Below, in pieces: positions 54,072 to 64,000 of a stretch of 64,000 nt of DNA. Position numbers and translations under genes: made by a program. How positions within the stretch are numbered: position 1 is the first letter of the stretch; the number at the start of each line of letters is the position of its first letter. Location: NCBI RefSeq assembly GCF_040869045.1, contig NC_090324.1, positions 51,303,346-51,367,345 of the forward strand, given 5' to 3'. This DNA is from Eurosta solidaginis. Its lineage: Eukaryota > Arthropoda > Insecta > Diptera > Tephritidae. The notes below the pieces were generated by a model. It had not been told where the DNA came from. It ran no database searches and saw nothing but the letters and a program-made list of their open reading frames with translations.

Positions 54072-56795
54072 TTTTTATAAGTTTGTTGGATGAGAAAAAA
54101 TTAGCTTTGGATTATTAAAAACTTGGACGAAATCCGAAAAATCACGTAGTGCTGAAGTACTTTTATTATCAAAATTTACTAAAAATGGAGTAAATCTTAA
54201 GTAGCCTACAGGTATCGTAAACTTTTTGCCGCTAAAAATTTCAAACTTGTTAACGAAATAGCACTGTGGTGCTCGAAACTCCCTTTTTCTTTTTGTAGAA
54301 GGGGTGAGTTTGAAAGAACCTATGAATTTCAGTAAGAACACCAACCAAAATCCCGAAACAACTCACCAAAATCTAGAAATATTAGTATAATACAACTAAA
54401 TAAGTGAGGAAAAAAATGAAAAAACTCGAAATTTAGGTACAAAAATATTTATTTATTATTTCAAAAATTATCACAAATTATTTGAAAAATAATTGCACAC
54501 TTTATTTAAAATAAATACCGGTAAAAATGTATATTTAAACTTCCTTTTTGAGGTTTCGGGATTTGCAGTACTCATTTCGGGATTTGCACTACTATATCGA
54601 AGTTGCTCACACCCACCACTATAATGCGTGTAGTTACGCGAATTCGCCCTGATTTGTTTTCTTCTTTTATTTCGTTTTTCTTCCACTTGTTTTTAATAAT
54701 GCGATCACAAATCGCTATAATTATTTTGTAAATTAAAACGATTATAATTATTGAAATAAACGCGGCGCGAATGATTTTGTATTCACACAAATTATGTGAT
54801 AATTAATTATTTAAATTGAATTTATAGTGCAGTGCCACCGATGAACAAAAATAAGAGCAATTTGAAGCCGGACGGTAAAAATTCAAGGAAATTCCCAATT
54901 TGGACACTTGTTCACGTATTTAAAAAGATTAATTTTGAACAAAAAAATTTAAAGAACTCACTGCACAATAATTAATTTATCACTTTTTGTTTTGTTTATG
55001 TCCATTCGGAAGGACAATACAAAGATGGAGCGAGCTGAAGAGTTTTCCAAGTATTGGAAAAGCAAAAAAAATGCAAAATTATTCGCGCAGAAATGATTAT
55101 TATAATTATATTTCTTTTTTTGTTAAACTCCGCGAAAATCACTTTTTGGTTATTTTTGTTTTATTGTATAATTTAATATTCCACAATAAAAGGAAAAACT
55201 CACCCGTATTTTAAGTTTTTGGTGTATTTAAAGAATGAATATATAGGTATATATGTGTTTTGTATGTTTGGCCCTGTTGGCTTGGCTTTTCTTGATATCA
55301 AAGCTCTCCCACTCAGGATTTAGGTGATTCAATTTGGAATTTCCCTACATATCAATACAATTTGATTACTCTTTCTGACTAAGTAATGAGTTATCATACA
55401 ATTGAACAAAAGAAATAATCAAATATGAATACTTTTGGTGATGAAAAACTAAAAAGCATTTTTCGATCACTTTTTGGAATCATTTTTGAAGTCCTTTAAT
55501 GACTAAATTTTAATATTTCATAAAAACCAACAAAAACAATAATCAAATATGCTTACCTTTGATGATCAAAAAATGAATATAGTTTTTCAATCACATGTTG
55601 GAATCATATTTGAATCAAATGTGTTTACTTTAGGTGATCAAAAATTTCTAATCATTTTTCATTCAGCTTTCTGAATCTTTTATGAATAAATTTGTTGACT
55701 GAATAATGAATTTTATACTTGTTGAAATTTTACTTTTCATTAAAAATTTTATTTTTTTCACATACACATACTTTTTCAATCATGAAGCTAAGAAAAAATA
55801 TATAAAAATTTTATTATTTATGCAAAAGATATTCTTCAAGACAAAAAAATGTGATGCGGCTCGTGAACGAAGATTTCCCCAACCATTTCTCCCCTTCAGC
55901 TTCCCAGAAAATACATAATGATTGATCAATACATAGGTTGTGAGCTATTTGAACCACAGGTAAGTGAAACTATCTTGACATACCTGGATACGGCTTCAAC
56001 ATCCCGTATCGTATCCGTATTTTAAGATGCAGACGATAATGCTGATGTTGGATGTTGTAGTCGCAGGTGTATATCGGTCAAGTTTGTTTGAGAGTTAACT
56101 GTTGTTGGAATAACTCACTTTCGCATGCTTTCTTCCCCTGATGAAATAAGATTATTATGTAGTATCCTATTTTGAATGAGATATGAAGAATAAATGCATT
56201 ATAATGGCATTCAAAAATGATTCAAAAATCTCAACCAACGACGATACTTTAATTTTCGAACAGAAAATGCTTTTAAATTTGAACGTTTTTAATCATCTTG
56301 GGGTATGATATTTAAATATTTTTGATCAAAATTTTCAATAAATGCTGGCTGGGCTATTTTTTGACGTACTCGCTTGTTCGTAGAACGGATACGAAGGACC
56401 ACGAACACAATTGGCGGGAATGAAACCAATTGTGTTTTGCGAAAATAAATAAAAACACACTAATTAGTGATTGTACATAGGAATATGTATAATAATTATA
56501 AATGTCTTTATTTCTTCAATACGTATATTAATTTAATATCACAATAAACGGATTGTAGGAACTTACGTTTTATTCGAATGAAAAACTCCACAAATCGAAC
56601 GCTGGATGAGATGGTGATTCGTTGACAGGCAAACTGGATCAGAGCCGCCGGCAACTTCCAGATCGCCACCGAACCCCAATTTTCTCACTTAACGAAAGAA
56701 AATATTGGATCGAGAGGACGATTGGAAGTTAGCCGTTGCCTGCTGACAAGAAAAATAGTTAAGTCGGGAGCGGCTACCCGGTAGGAAATTAATTA
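54072..56795. other. 5' region of BEL block, no gene recognised
   Basis: It should hold the BEL leader and 5' LTR, but I could not define LTR ends because the 3' LTR is not recognisable. AT-rich, with three degenerate units of about 125 bp at 55410-55690 (aataatcaaatatg...gatgatcaaaaa...ggaatcat). No supported ORF. Confidence 0.4.
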
Positions 56796-56799
56796 GGCC

Positions 56800-56859
56800 T
56801 CTGGCCTAAATACATATCTATACAATTTTGACAGTTTAGCGTTGCCAGAATATATTACA
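56800..56859 (-). repeat. First ~55 bp of element E 5' LTR
   Basis: On the minus strand it starts tgtaatatattctggcaacg at 56859 and matches the 3' LTR start at 41937 with few changes through ttgtatagatatgta. Similarity stops near 56803, where the BEL-containing block begins. Confidence 0.75.
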
Positions 56860-57060
56860 GCTATATCAGCGATCAAAAATACAAAAAGAAATTCCTTCCT
56901 TAAACCTAAGTTAACATTTACAAGTTTTTTTCCATATGTAAAAATCGTTGAATCATTAGCTGCGGTTAAGATATTATGATTGTTTTTTTGTATACAACAA
57001 TTTCGAGCTGGAAGCACTGAAATTTCTGCCCCCTATTAATCAAAAATTTTAACTTGTTTT
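56860..57060 (-). pseudogene. Element D protease, first part
   Basis: It contains SVLPARN-like sequence, ILTAANDSTIFTYGKKLVNVNLGLRKEFLFVFLIADI, the CsRn1-type protease pattern, and is cut by the LTR at 56859. The catalytic D-T-G codons just before (57035-57045) are disrupted by a small change. The remainder is at 41822 downward. Confidence 0.8.
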
Positions 57061-57129
57061 CTTTGTCAAATATAAAAGAGCGACGAGTTGATATTTCTGA
57101 AATTCCGTTATTTGTCGCTGAAACAACGC

Positions 57130-58740
57130 AATATTTTTATTTGTTGGATTACTATTTTTCACAAACGCACATGGTTCTTCACATCTCCTAACTTTGTTTC
57201 CAAACTTGTAATGATATCTACATAACCAGTTGGTATTATCACGAGATTTCGAAATATATCTAACAGGACTTCAAAAACTATTTCTACTTGTTGAACGTGA
57301 TATTGAATAATTCCGATTAATTTCTTTCTTAATTTTACTTAATTCTAAAGATAATTTTTGAAAATTTTCACAAATTAAATATGTTGTCTTAACCAAATTA
57401 GTAATAATGGAATTTTCTCCTTTAGAATTTTGAGAATTGTTTATCAAAGCAAATTCATTTTTAATGATAACTTCCCAAACTATATCAGCTAATTCAGTTA
57501 AATCATTTATGTCATTGAAATTCGAACTTGTTAAAATTACATTCAAGTTTTTGGGTAATTTTTGCATCCAAAGTTTCTTTAAAATTTCTTGACTATAATT
57601 AGAACCAGAAAGTAGAACTAAAGATCGATAAAATTCCGAAGGTTTACGATCACCCATTTCAGAATCGCACAACACTTTATCTAACCTCGCATTCTCACTT
57701 AAGAAATGTCTTTCAATCAAAATTTTTTTTGTATTTAGTTGTGTCTTCAGTAATTTTTTTAGTATTAAACTGCATTTCAGCATGTATTAATCATGCTATA
57801 TTAACCATGTCCAAAACTGAGGAAATTTTACTGAAGTAGAAAAAATTTCGTTATTGTTGTGATTCGCATATGGATTTATTATGTCATTTTGTGAAGAAGT
57901 ACCTTCTAAATCAATAAGTGAATCGTTAACTTTATGTGTTGGTGTAGATGTGTTTCTTTCGTTTGGTGGTGTGCGAAGCATAATTAAAATATAATATTAA
58001 AATTTTTAAAATAACCTTTAAAATTCAACGTTATTAAATGTAAAAATATTTTTCTAAACCTCAAAAAGAAGGAGTTTACAATAATAATAATATATCTATG
58101 TATATATTAATATAAATATATAAAAGGTGATATCATTATAACAATACTTGCGAATATTAGCTTGTTTCCGTGATTGATATTTATGCAATGGCTTTTAATT
58201 GTGTTGTATTTGTAGTTGTTGCTCTTGCAATGTTTGATGATAATTTTGGTTGAAATGCTGATGTTGCTGATGCAGCGGTAACGCCTGAAACAATGGCACT
58301 TCAAACGGAGGCTGTTGTAAGATGGGAAAATTTATTAGATGTTTGTACTTGTACTGATGCGCCACTATGCGCCGCCTGTGACTGCGTCAGATTCGCTTTG
58401 TGACTCTGAAGATTTTGTAAATTTTTAAAGACGTTTTGTACAGGATTATTTAATACCAATTGTTGTTGCCGTGTATTTGTTGTTACTGCCGCTTAGTGCG
58501 AATTTATTTGTATTATCATGTTACAATAATTGTTGTTCGGAAGGGAAAGTATTGAAAAATGTTGTTGTACTTTTGTGACCGTATTGGGTTTGAATTGCAC
58601 AGACTTACGTATGATGAAGTTAAAAGCTTGTGATTATTTTTGGATTTGGCAAATAATTCAAGCGTGTTTGTTCTTCAAGCAATTTAAGTTGTCGCAAAAT
58701 CAATTCTTGTTGTGATTTATTGCACAAATGCATTGTTACT
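57130..58740 (-). pseudogene. Element D gag
   Basis: From the start: a leader MHLCNKSQQELILRQLKLLEEQ (about 58729-58615), a Q-rich region (58560-58100, several frames), KFPQFWTW (57800-57825), then the main piece 57783-57271 with MGDRKPSEFYRSLVLLSGSNYSQEILKKLWMQKLPKNL and ELADIVWEV. It ends in the finger LCRYHYKFGNKVRRCEEPC (about 57235-57180), the CHCC form diagnostic of CsRn1. Frames break at least four times. Confidence 0.82.
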
Positions 58741-58744
58741 TCAT

Positions 58745-59334
58745 ATGTTAATTTAGCATGCACAACCATAAAATTGTTATTTTATTTAACTATTATTTTA
58801 ACTATTCACAATTGTTGTGACTGGCCAAACGCCTAAAAGTATCTTTTATATTTATTATGATTTTTTATAAAATGAAAATTTTTTATATTTAAAAAAAATC
58901 AAAATAATGAAAAAAAAATTATTGAACATAAATTATTGAATTCAAAAAGTATATGAAGTTAACAGGTAAAATGTATAATACAATAGAAATCCTACAATCA
59001 CCCCTTGGCGAGCGCCACCATCATTCACCGCCGTTATTCACCGCCGTCATCACCATCTGCTAAGGGCCACCGTTAGCTAGTACTCTATCTCTCTCTGCGG
59101 AGAATCGCCGTCCTTGGATCGTGATATTCTCAGCTACACTACCTAGGAAACATCTCTATCTCTCTACCGGATTCAGGGTTGTAGATACTCTAGCCTGAGA
59201 GCCCCCTGTGTGTGTTCGAAATCAAAACACAAATTTACTGTGTATATATTTAGGTAGGGGAAGTGGGACCTCCACCCGACTCTGGATTGACTGAGAATAC
59301 CTCAGCCTTTGACCAAACCCACCTGATAACGTTA
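58745..59334. other. Non-coding, nothing recognised
   Basis: It may include element D leader. It has a GC-richer CACCGCC repeat (59010-59070) and no tRNA-Trp primer site. Confidence 0.4.
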
Positions 59335-59850
59335 CCCCTATTACTGTATGTGTTCTGAATAAAAATTATCAGAATCGGATGACGAACACGCCCACCTTTA
59401 AAGTATATAAGTAAATTCTGTCAACATTCAACTCCAGTAATGATATGGTGCAAAAAAATACAAAAATAAAAGACAATTTCAAAATGCGCGTGACTCCGCC
59501 CCTTTTCATTCAATTTGCCTATAATAATTTTAATGCCATAATTCGGACGAAAAATTTACCAATCTTTGTGAAATTTAGTAAGGGCGTAGCTCCTATGACG
59601 ACAATAGCGTTCCGTGAAAATGGGTGAAATAGGGTGAAGCCACGCTCAGTTTTTATACACAGTCTTCCGCCTGTCCTTCTGCTCGGCCATTAACACGATA
59701 ACTTGAGCAGAAATCGATATATCTTTACTAAACTTAGTTCACGTACTTATTTGAAATCACATTATTTTGGTATTAAAAATGGGCGAAATCCGACTATGAC
59801 CCCACCCACTTTTTCGATATCGAAAATTTCGAAAAATGAAAAAAATTCCG
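59335..59850 (+). repeat. Dispersed repeat R1, copy 3, partial
   Basis: It aligns with the middle of copy 1 from tattactgtatgtg through ctcggccattaacacg to gatatcgaaaatttcgaaaaa. Confidence 0.75.
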
Positions 59851-59855
59851 TAATT

Positions 59856-59934
59856 TATTTTCCTTTTTGGCCGTTAGTATATACGTTTCTTGTTGTTGTT
59901 GAGCTCAAGGCCGGATTAAATAAAACACTTGTGT
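59856..59934 (-). repeat. Penelope-associated terminal segment, inverted copy
   Basis: cctttttggccgttagtatata and gagctcaaggccggattaaataaaacac are the reverse complement of 63556-63630. The latter directly precedes a Penelope ORF start, so this is a terminal remnant of the same family in opposite orientation. Confidence 0.65.
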
Positions 59935-61085
59935 GAGTTAACCGGGGATTGCCCGTATCGCTTTAAATGTATGAAAACATTTATTTCAAGCAATTTTTAA
60001 TTTTATAATTTATTTGATAATTTGGGAAAAATTTAAACAGCATGCATGACATCAGGACGGACAAGGCGACAGCTGTTTCGATTATACCTTGTAAATCTCT
60101 TCAAAGCCTTTACTCCGGGAGTGGGAGTCGAACCCGCACTCCTACGATAGTTGAAATGGTTATAAACGCATTCAGCTACGTCATGCCTTAGTTGTTGTAA
60201 ATTTTTTCCCAATTGCTTTCTTTTTCGGATATATTTTCTTCCACACATCACATAATTTGTATATAGTTATGTGTTGAATTTATGCCTGTTTGTAAGGCGG
60301 TTTTCAGAGAAACTTGGTATTTGTTGTTGTTTTTGTTTTATTTATAGAACTACAACGAATTAACCAAATGTTGTCTACTTGAATGAGTTAACCGGGGATT
60401 GCCCGTATCGCTTTAAATGTATGAAGATATTTATTTCAAGCAATTTTTAATTTTATAATTTATTTGATAATTTGGGAAAAATTTAAACAACGTGACATCA
60501 GGACGGACAAGGCGACAGCTGTTTCGAATATACCTTGTAAATCTCTTCAAAGCCTTTTCTCCCGGGAGTGGGCGTCGAACCAGCGCTCCTACGATAGTTG
60601 AAATGTTTATAGACGCATTCAGCCACGTCATGCCTTAGTTGTTGTAAAGTTTTTCCCAATTGCCTCCTTTTTCGCATGTATTATCTTCCACACATCACAT
60701 AATTCGTATGTAGTTATGTGTTGAATTTATGCCTGTTTGTAAGGCGGTTTTCAGAAAAACTTGGTATTTGTTGTTGTTTTTGTTCTATTTATAGAACTAC
60801 AATGAATTAACCAAATATTGTCTACTTGTATGAGTTAACCTGGGATTGCCGTATCGCTTTAAATGTATGAAAACATTTATTTCAAGCCATTTTTAATTTT
60901 ATAATTTATTTAATAATTTGGGAAAAATTTAAACAACGTGACATCAGGACGGACAAGGCGACAGCTGTTTCGATTATACCTTGTAAATCTCTTCAAAGCC
61001 TTTTCTCCCGTGAGTGGGAGTCGAAGCCGCTCTCCTACAATAGTTGAAATGGTTATAAACGCATTCAGCTACGTCATGCCTTAGT
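59935..61085 (-). repeat. Tandem ~450-bp units (2.5 copies) with tRNA-like boxes
   Basis: Units start at 59935, 60385 and 60832 (gagttaacc). Each contains, on the minus strand, gacgtagctgaatgcg (A-box-like) and gtgcgggttcgactccc (B-box-like) about 45 bp apart, an aggcgacagctgtttcgat block and a TTG-rich segment. The third unit stops at 61085 against R1 copy 4. Gene-like frames inside are not conserved. Confidence 0.8.
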
Positions 61086-62378
61086 GACCCAGAACATCAT
61101 CTGTCGGGTACCGCTAATTTATTTATATACGTATTGCCACCAACAGTATTCCTGCAAAGATTCCAAGGGCTTTTGATTTCGCCCTGCAGAACTTTTCGAT
61201 TTTCTTCTACTTAAAATTGTAGGTGTCACACCCATTTTACAAGGTTTTTTTCTATAGTTATATTTTGCGTCAATAAACCAATCCAATTACCATCTTTCAT
61301 CCCTTTTTTCGTATTTGGTATAGAATTATGGCATTTTTCGTAATTTTCGATATCGAAAAAGTGGGCGCGGTCATAGTTTGATTTCGGCCATTTTTTATAA
61401 CAATACAAAGTGAGTTCAGATAAGAATGTGAACTGAGTTTAGTGAAGATATGTCGTTTTTGCTCAAGTTATCGTGTTAAGGGCCGAGCGGAAGGGCAGAC
61501 GGACGACTGTGTATAAAAACTGGGCGTGGCTTTAGCCGATTTCGCCCTTTTTCACATAAAACAGTTACCGTCCTAGAATCTAAACCCCTACCAAATTTCT
61601 CAAGGATCGGTAACTTTTTGTTCGACTTATGGCATTAAAAGTATGCTAGACAAATTAAATGAAAAAGGGCGAAGCCACCCTCATTTTGAAATTTTCTTTT
61701 ATTTTTGTATTTTGTTGCACCATATCATTACTGGAGTTGAATGTTGACATAATTTACTTATATACTGTAAAGATATTAAATTTTTTGTTAAAGTCTGACT
61801 TAAAATTTTTTTTTTAAAGTGGGTGTGGGTCGTTCTCTGATTTTGTTAATTTTTATTAAGCATACATATAGTAATAGGAGTAACGTTCTTGCCAAATTTC
61901 ATCATGATATCTTAAACGACTGCCAAATTACAGCTTACAAAACTTTTAAATTACCTTCTCTTAAAAGTGGGCGGTACCACGCCCATTGTCCAAAATTTTA
62001 CTAATTTTCTATTCTGCGTCATAAGTTCAACTCACCTACCAAGTTTCATCGCTTTATCCGTCTTTGATAATGAATTATCGCACTTTTTCGGTTTTTCGAA
62101 ATTTTCGATATCGAAAAAGTGGGCGTGGTTATAGCGATCTGAGATGAGTGCCCAGGAACCTACATACCAAATTTCATCACGATACCTCAAAATTTACTCA
62201 AGTTATCGTGTTAACGGACGGACGGACGGACATGGCTCAATCAAATTTTTTTTCGACACTGATGATTTTGATATATGGAAGCCTATATATATCTTGATTC
62301 CTTTATACCTGTACAACCAACAGTTATGCAATCAAAGTTAATATACTCTGTGAGCTCTGCTCAACTTAGTATAATGAA
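61086..62378 (-). repeat. Dispersed repeat R1, copy 4, inverted
   Basis: Reverse complement of the family over its full length, from gagcagagctcacagagtata (62345-62370) to ggaatctttgcaggaatactgt (61145-61170), and about 60 bp further to gacagatgatgttctgggtc. It is the longest copy in the window. Confidence 0.8.
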
Positions 62379-62539
62379 ACAGCGACTGATAATTTAAACA
62401 GAGAGTATAAACAAATGAAAAAACTGTAATTGTAAACAAAAAACTTTCAAAACAACAAAGTATTAGACGGCGAATACATAAATGCGTGGCCATCCCAGCA
62501 TTACAGTGTTATTGTAAAACGAAGACGATACCTTTATAT

Positions 62540-63500
62540 TTGTGTTGGTGGGTAAAAAATGTGTCACGCATGTTTTTTGTTCCTAATTAGGTTGCGGTAG
62601 ACATGTGAACAATTTGTGATGTCCGTTTTAAAATTCATCCTCTTATCATTAGGGGTGTCCACTATGTGTAGCATTTCTAGCATTAAGCGTTTATTGTAAT
62701 TTCTCTCCTCTTCTAGAATAGTGACATTGTTTAACCGATTCAGTCTCAAATCTGGTAAGCCGTTCTTCCAGTACGACATCCGCTATTACAGGTGAAGCTG
62801 TTGGTCCCATTGGCATTCCTGACCGTTGCTCGTATATTTTATCCTTGTACCTAAAATATCGGTTTTCCTTGATACAGAACTAAAGAAGGGCCAAGAAAAT
62901 TTTCTTTTTTCATGGACGTGTGTTCTTTTGTCTGGTCCCATTTGTAATCTATTATATCTAGGGCCAAATCTACTGGGATACTGGGAAACAAGGAAACAAC
63001 ATCGAACGACACTAAACATTAATCATCATACACATAAGTATCCTTAATCCTTTCCTTGGAATCTATCGCATCTTTTACATTATCCTTGGATTCCCGCGTT
63101 AGATTTTTTAAAATTTGGACAACGAATTTACACAGACTGTGGGATGGAGAATTGACAGACGAACAAATAGGTCTAAGCGGAATATCTGCCTTGTGGATTT
63201 TGAACAGCCCATAAATTCTGGTCGGGTTTGCTTTTTACAAATAAGACCGAACTTTTCTTTTAGGTCGGTGGATTTGTTGTTCTACAGTTTTTCCACTATG
63301 TAATTACTTTTTTTGTTGTAGCCTACTGGTGGGGTCGCGCTTCAACACTCTGTATTTGGAAATATCATTCTCGATCGTCTGCATCTTTTTGTCATATTCT
63401 AATTTATCCATCACTACTGTCACGTTTCCTTTATCTGCGTTGGGGATTAATAGTTGTTCATTGTTCCTTAAAAATTGTTTGGTAAAGTGTTTGCAGTCCT
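62540..63500 (-). pseudogene. Penelope-like element H: RT with GIY-YIG remnant, deleted
   Basis: From 63500 down: ADKGNVTVVMDK (63421-63455), then IYGLFKIHKADIPLRPICSSVNSPSHSLCKF (about 63205-63120), LVSFDVVSLFPSIPVDLALDI (63015-62960) and GMPMGPTASPVIADVVLEE (62819-62765), all hallmarks of Penelope RT. It then jumps to EERNYNKRLMLEMLHI (62705-62655), near the end of the GIY-YIG endonuclease. The RT thumb, linker and catalytic GIY part are deleted. Several stops. Confidence 0.88.
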
Positions 63501-63527
63501 GATGATGCCTTCAGACTGAGGTCGAAA
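63497..63527 (+). ncRNA. Possible hammerhead ribozyme core
   Basis: CTGATGA (63499-63505), a gcc/ggt stem with a loop, then CGAAA (63523-63527), has the spacing of hammerhead core strands. Penelope-like elements are known to carry hammerheads. I could not draw convincing stems I and III, and the orientation is that of the plus-strand Penelope at 63638. Confidence 0.3.
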
Positions 63528-63637
63528 TATTGACATTAAATAAAATAAAAACAAAATAAAAGTGTTTTATTTAATCCGGCCTTGAGCTCAACAATAACAA
63601 CAATATTATATACTAATGGCCAAAAAGAAAATAAATC

Positions 63638-64000
63638 ATGGAAAAACGGATAGCACAGCGAGAAGTTGAAGACATGAACAAAACCCGAAAACGCGTAAAA
63701 CAATACCAATGCACTACACATCAGACCACAAGACTTTCCGAGTCTACGTTGTTTCTGGAGAGGTGTAGGAGAAACGGAATAACACCGAAATTTATCAGCA
63801 ATGCGACCAAAAACATTACCTACATTATCAACAACAACATCAACAACAGCAAAATACCAACAAAACTTTCAAACAACGTGAATACATACATAGCAAAGAT
63901 CAAGTGGAAACTTCTAAATATTAGCTTCGTTCGGGTACTCCAGTTTTTTGTTGATTTTGCAAATTTTGCAGGTTTTTCTGTGCGCGTACCCGGCTCTTCA
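63638..64000 (+). CDS. Penelope-like element I: N-terminal part of ORF, open at window edge
   Basis: The ATG at 63638 opens 121 codons without a stop up to base 64000. The product has MEKRIAQREVEDMNKTRKR, LFLERCRRNGITPKFISNATKNI, an Asn-rich stretch and IAKIKWKLLNI, the start of Penelope proteins upstream of the ADKGN motif. After about 63925 the sequence no longer looks like the family, so it may be cut there. It stands head to head with element H. The upstream region 63556-63637 is the segment also found inverted at 59856. Confidence 0.7.
   Translation, partial: MEKRIAQREVEDMNKTRKRVKQYQCTTHQTTRLSESTLFLERCRRNGITPKFISNATKNITYIINNNINNSKIPTKLSNNVNTYIAKIKWKLLNISFVRVLQFFVDFANFAGFSVRVPGSS

Larger units (their letters stand above)
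39000..58740 (-). mobile_element. CsRn1-type gypsy element D, split by a 15-kb nested insertion
   Basis: Two separate minus-strand regions make one element: gag and protease start at 58740-56860, and protease end, RT, RNase H and integrase at 41822-39000. The break lies within the same protease motif in both halves (the left half starts just before PIIGADFL, the right half ends at VFLIADI). Everything between belongs to later insertions. The gag finger has the CHCC pattern special to the CsRn1 clade. No LTR of this element was identified. Confidence 0.75.

Noticed and set aside
58107..58304. Cys/Ile-rich minus-strand small protein
   Set aside because: It is an alternative frame of the Q-rich gag region of element D.
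59940..61000. Hammerhead ribozymes in the 450-bp units (cctgatgtc with tcgaaac)
   Set aside because: The core reads CTGATGT, lacking the required A, and the strand order does not fold within one unit.

Overview
The window is eukaryotic, AT-rich and packed with transposable elements. I found no host gene. The element set (an errantivirus-like Ty3/gypsy element with env, CsRn1- and mag-type gypsy elements, BEL/Pao, CR1-like and I/R1-like LINEs, Helitron and Helentron rolling-circle elements, a Penelope-like element and a tRNA-derived SINE) fits an insect. A higher fly, perhaps a tephritid, is my best guess. Nearly every coding region is broken by stops, frameshifts or deletions, so this looks like heterochromatin or an old transposon graveyard.

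Layout. 1-8520 (+): 3' two thirds of an errantivirus-like element (protease, RT, RNase H, integrase, env, LTR), with a LINE of the same orientation inserted in its RT behind a 13-bp target duplication. 8521-13253: non-coding, with a tRNA-like block, two hairpins, a nine-unit tandem array of CTCF-like motifs (about 10.0-11.5 kb) and one copy of a 270-bp dispersed repeat. About 13.26-23.12 kb (-): a degraded Helentron with endonuclease, Pif1-type helicase, Rep, an Arg-rich repeat protein and an AT-rich 120-bp tandem array at its 5' side, bracketed by short inverted repeats. About 23.12-31.05 kb: a tandem array of roughly 117-bp units, interrupted by an internally deleted CsRn1-type gypsy element (23580-26511) and by a CR1-like LINE (about 26869-29757). 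31.06-32.26 kb: first copy of a 1.2-kb dispersed repeat (family R1). About 32.68-36.65 kb (+): a Helitron keeping a Rep gene with a spliceosomal-type intron. 37977-38807: a solo LTR split by a SINE.

39.0-58.7 kb is one nested stack on the minus strand. A CsRn1-type gypsy element is cut in its protease gene into halves lying 15 kb apart. Between them sits a mag-type gypsy element whose 5' LTR is itself split by a block holding a BEL/Pao element. The BEL gag holds an end-to-end non-autonomous Helitron, and that Helitron holds a SINE. 58.7-64.0 kb: non-coding sequence, three tandem 450-bp units with tRNA-like boxes, an inverted R1 copy, a deleted Penelope-like element on the minus strand, and the N-terminal part of a second Penelope ORF on the plus strand that runs open off the window edge.

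The proteins are those of selfish elements: gag, protease, RT, RNase H and integrase for LTR elements; endonuclease and RT for LINEs; HUH Rep, helicase and endonuclease for rolling-circle elements; RT and GIY-YIG for Penelope. They do not form a host pathway. The most informative features are junctions: target duplications, the A|T Helitron site, a 35-nt tRNA-Trp match at a primer-binding site, and the reassemblable nest.
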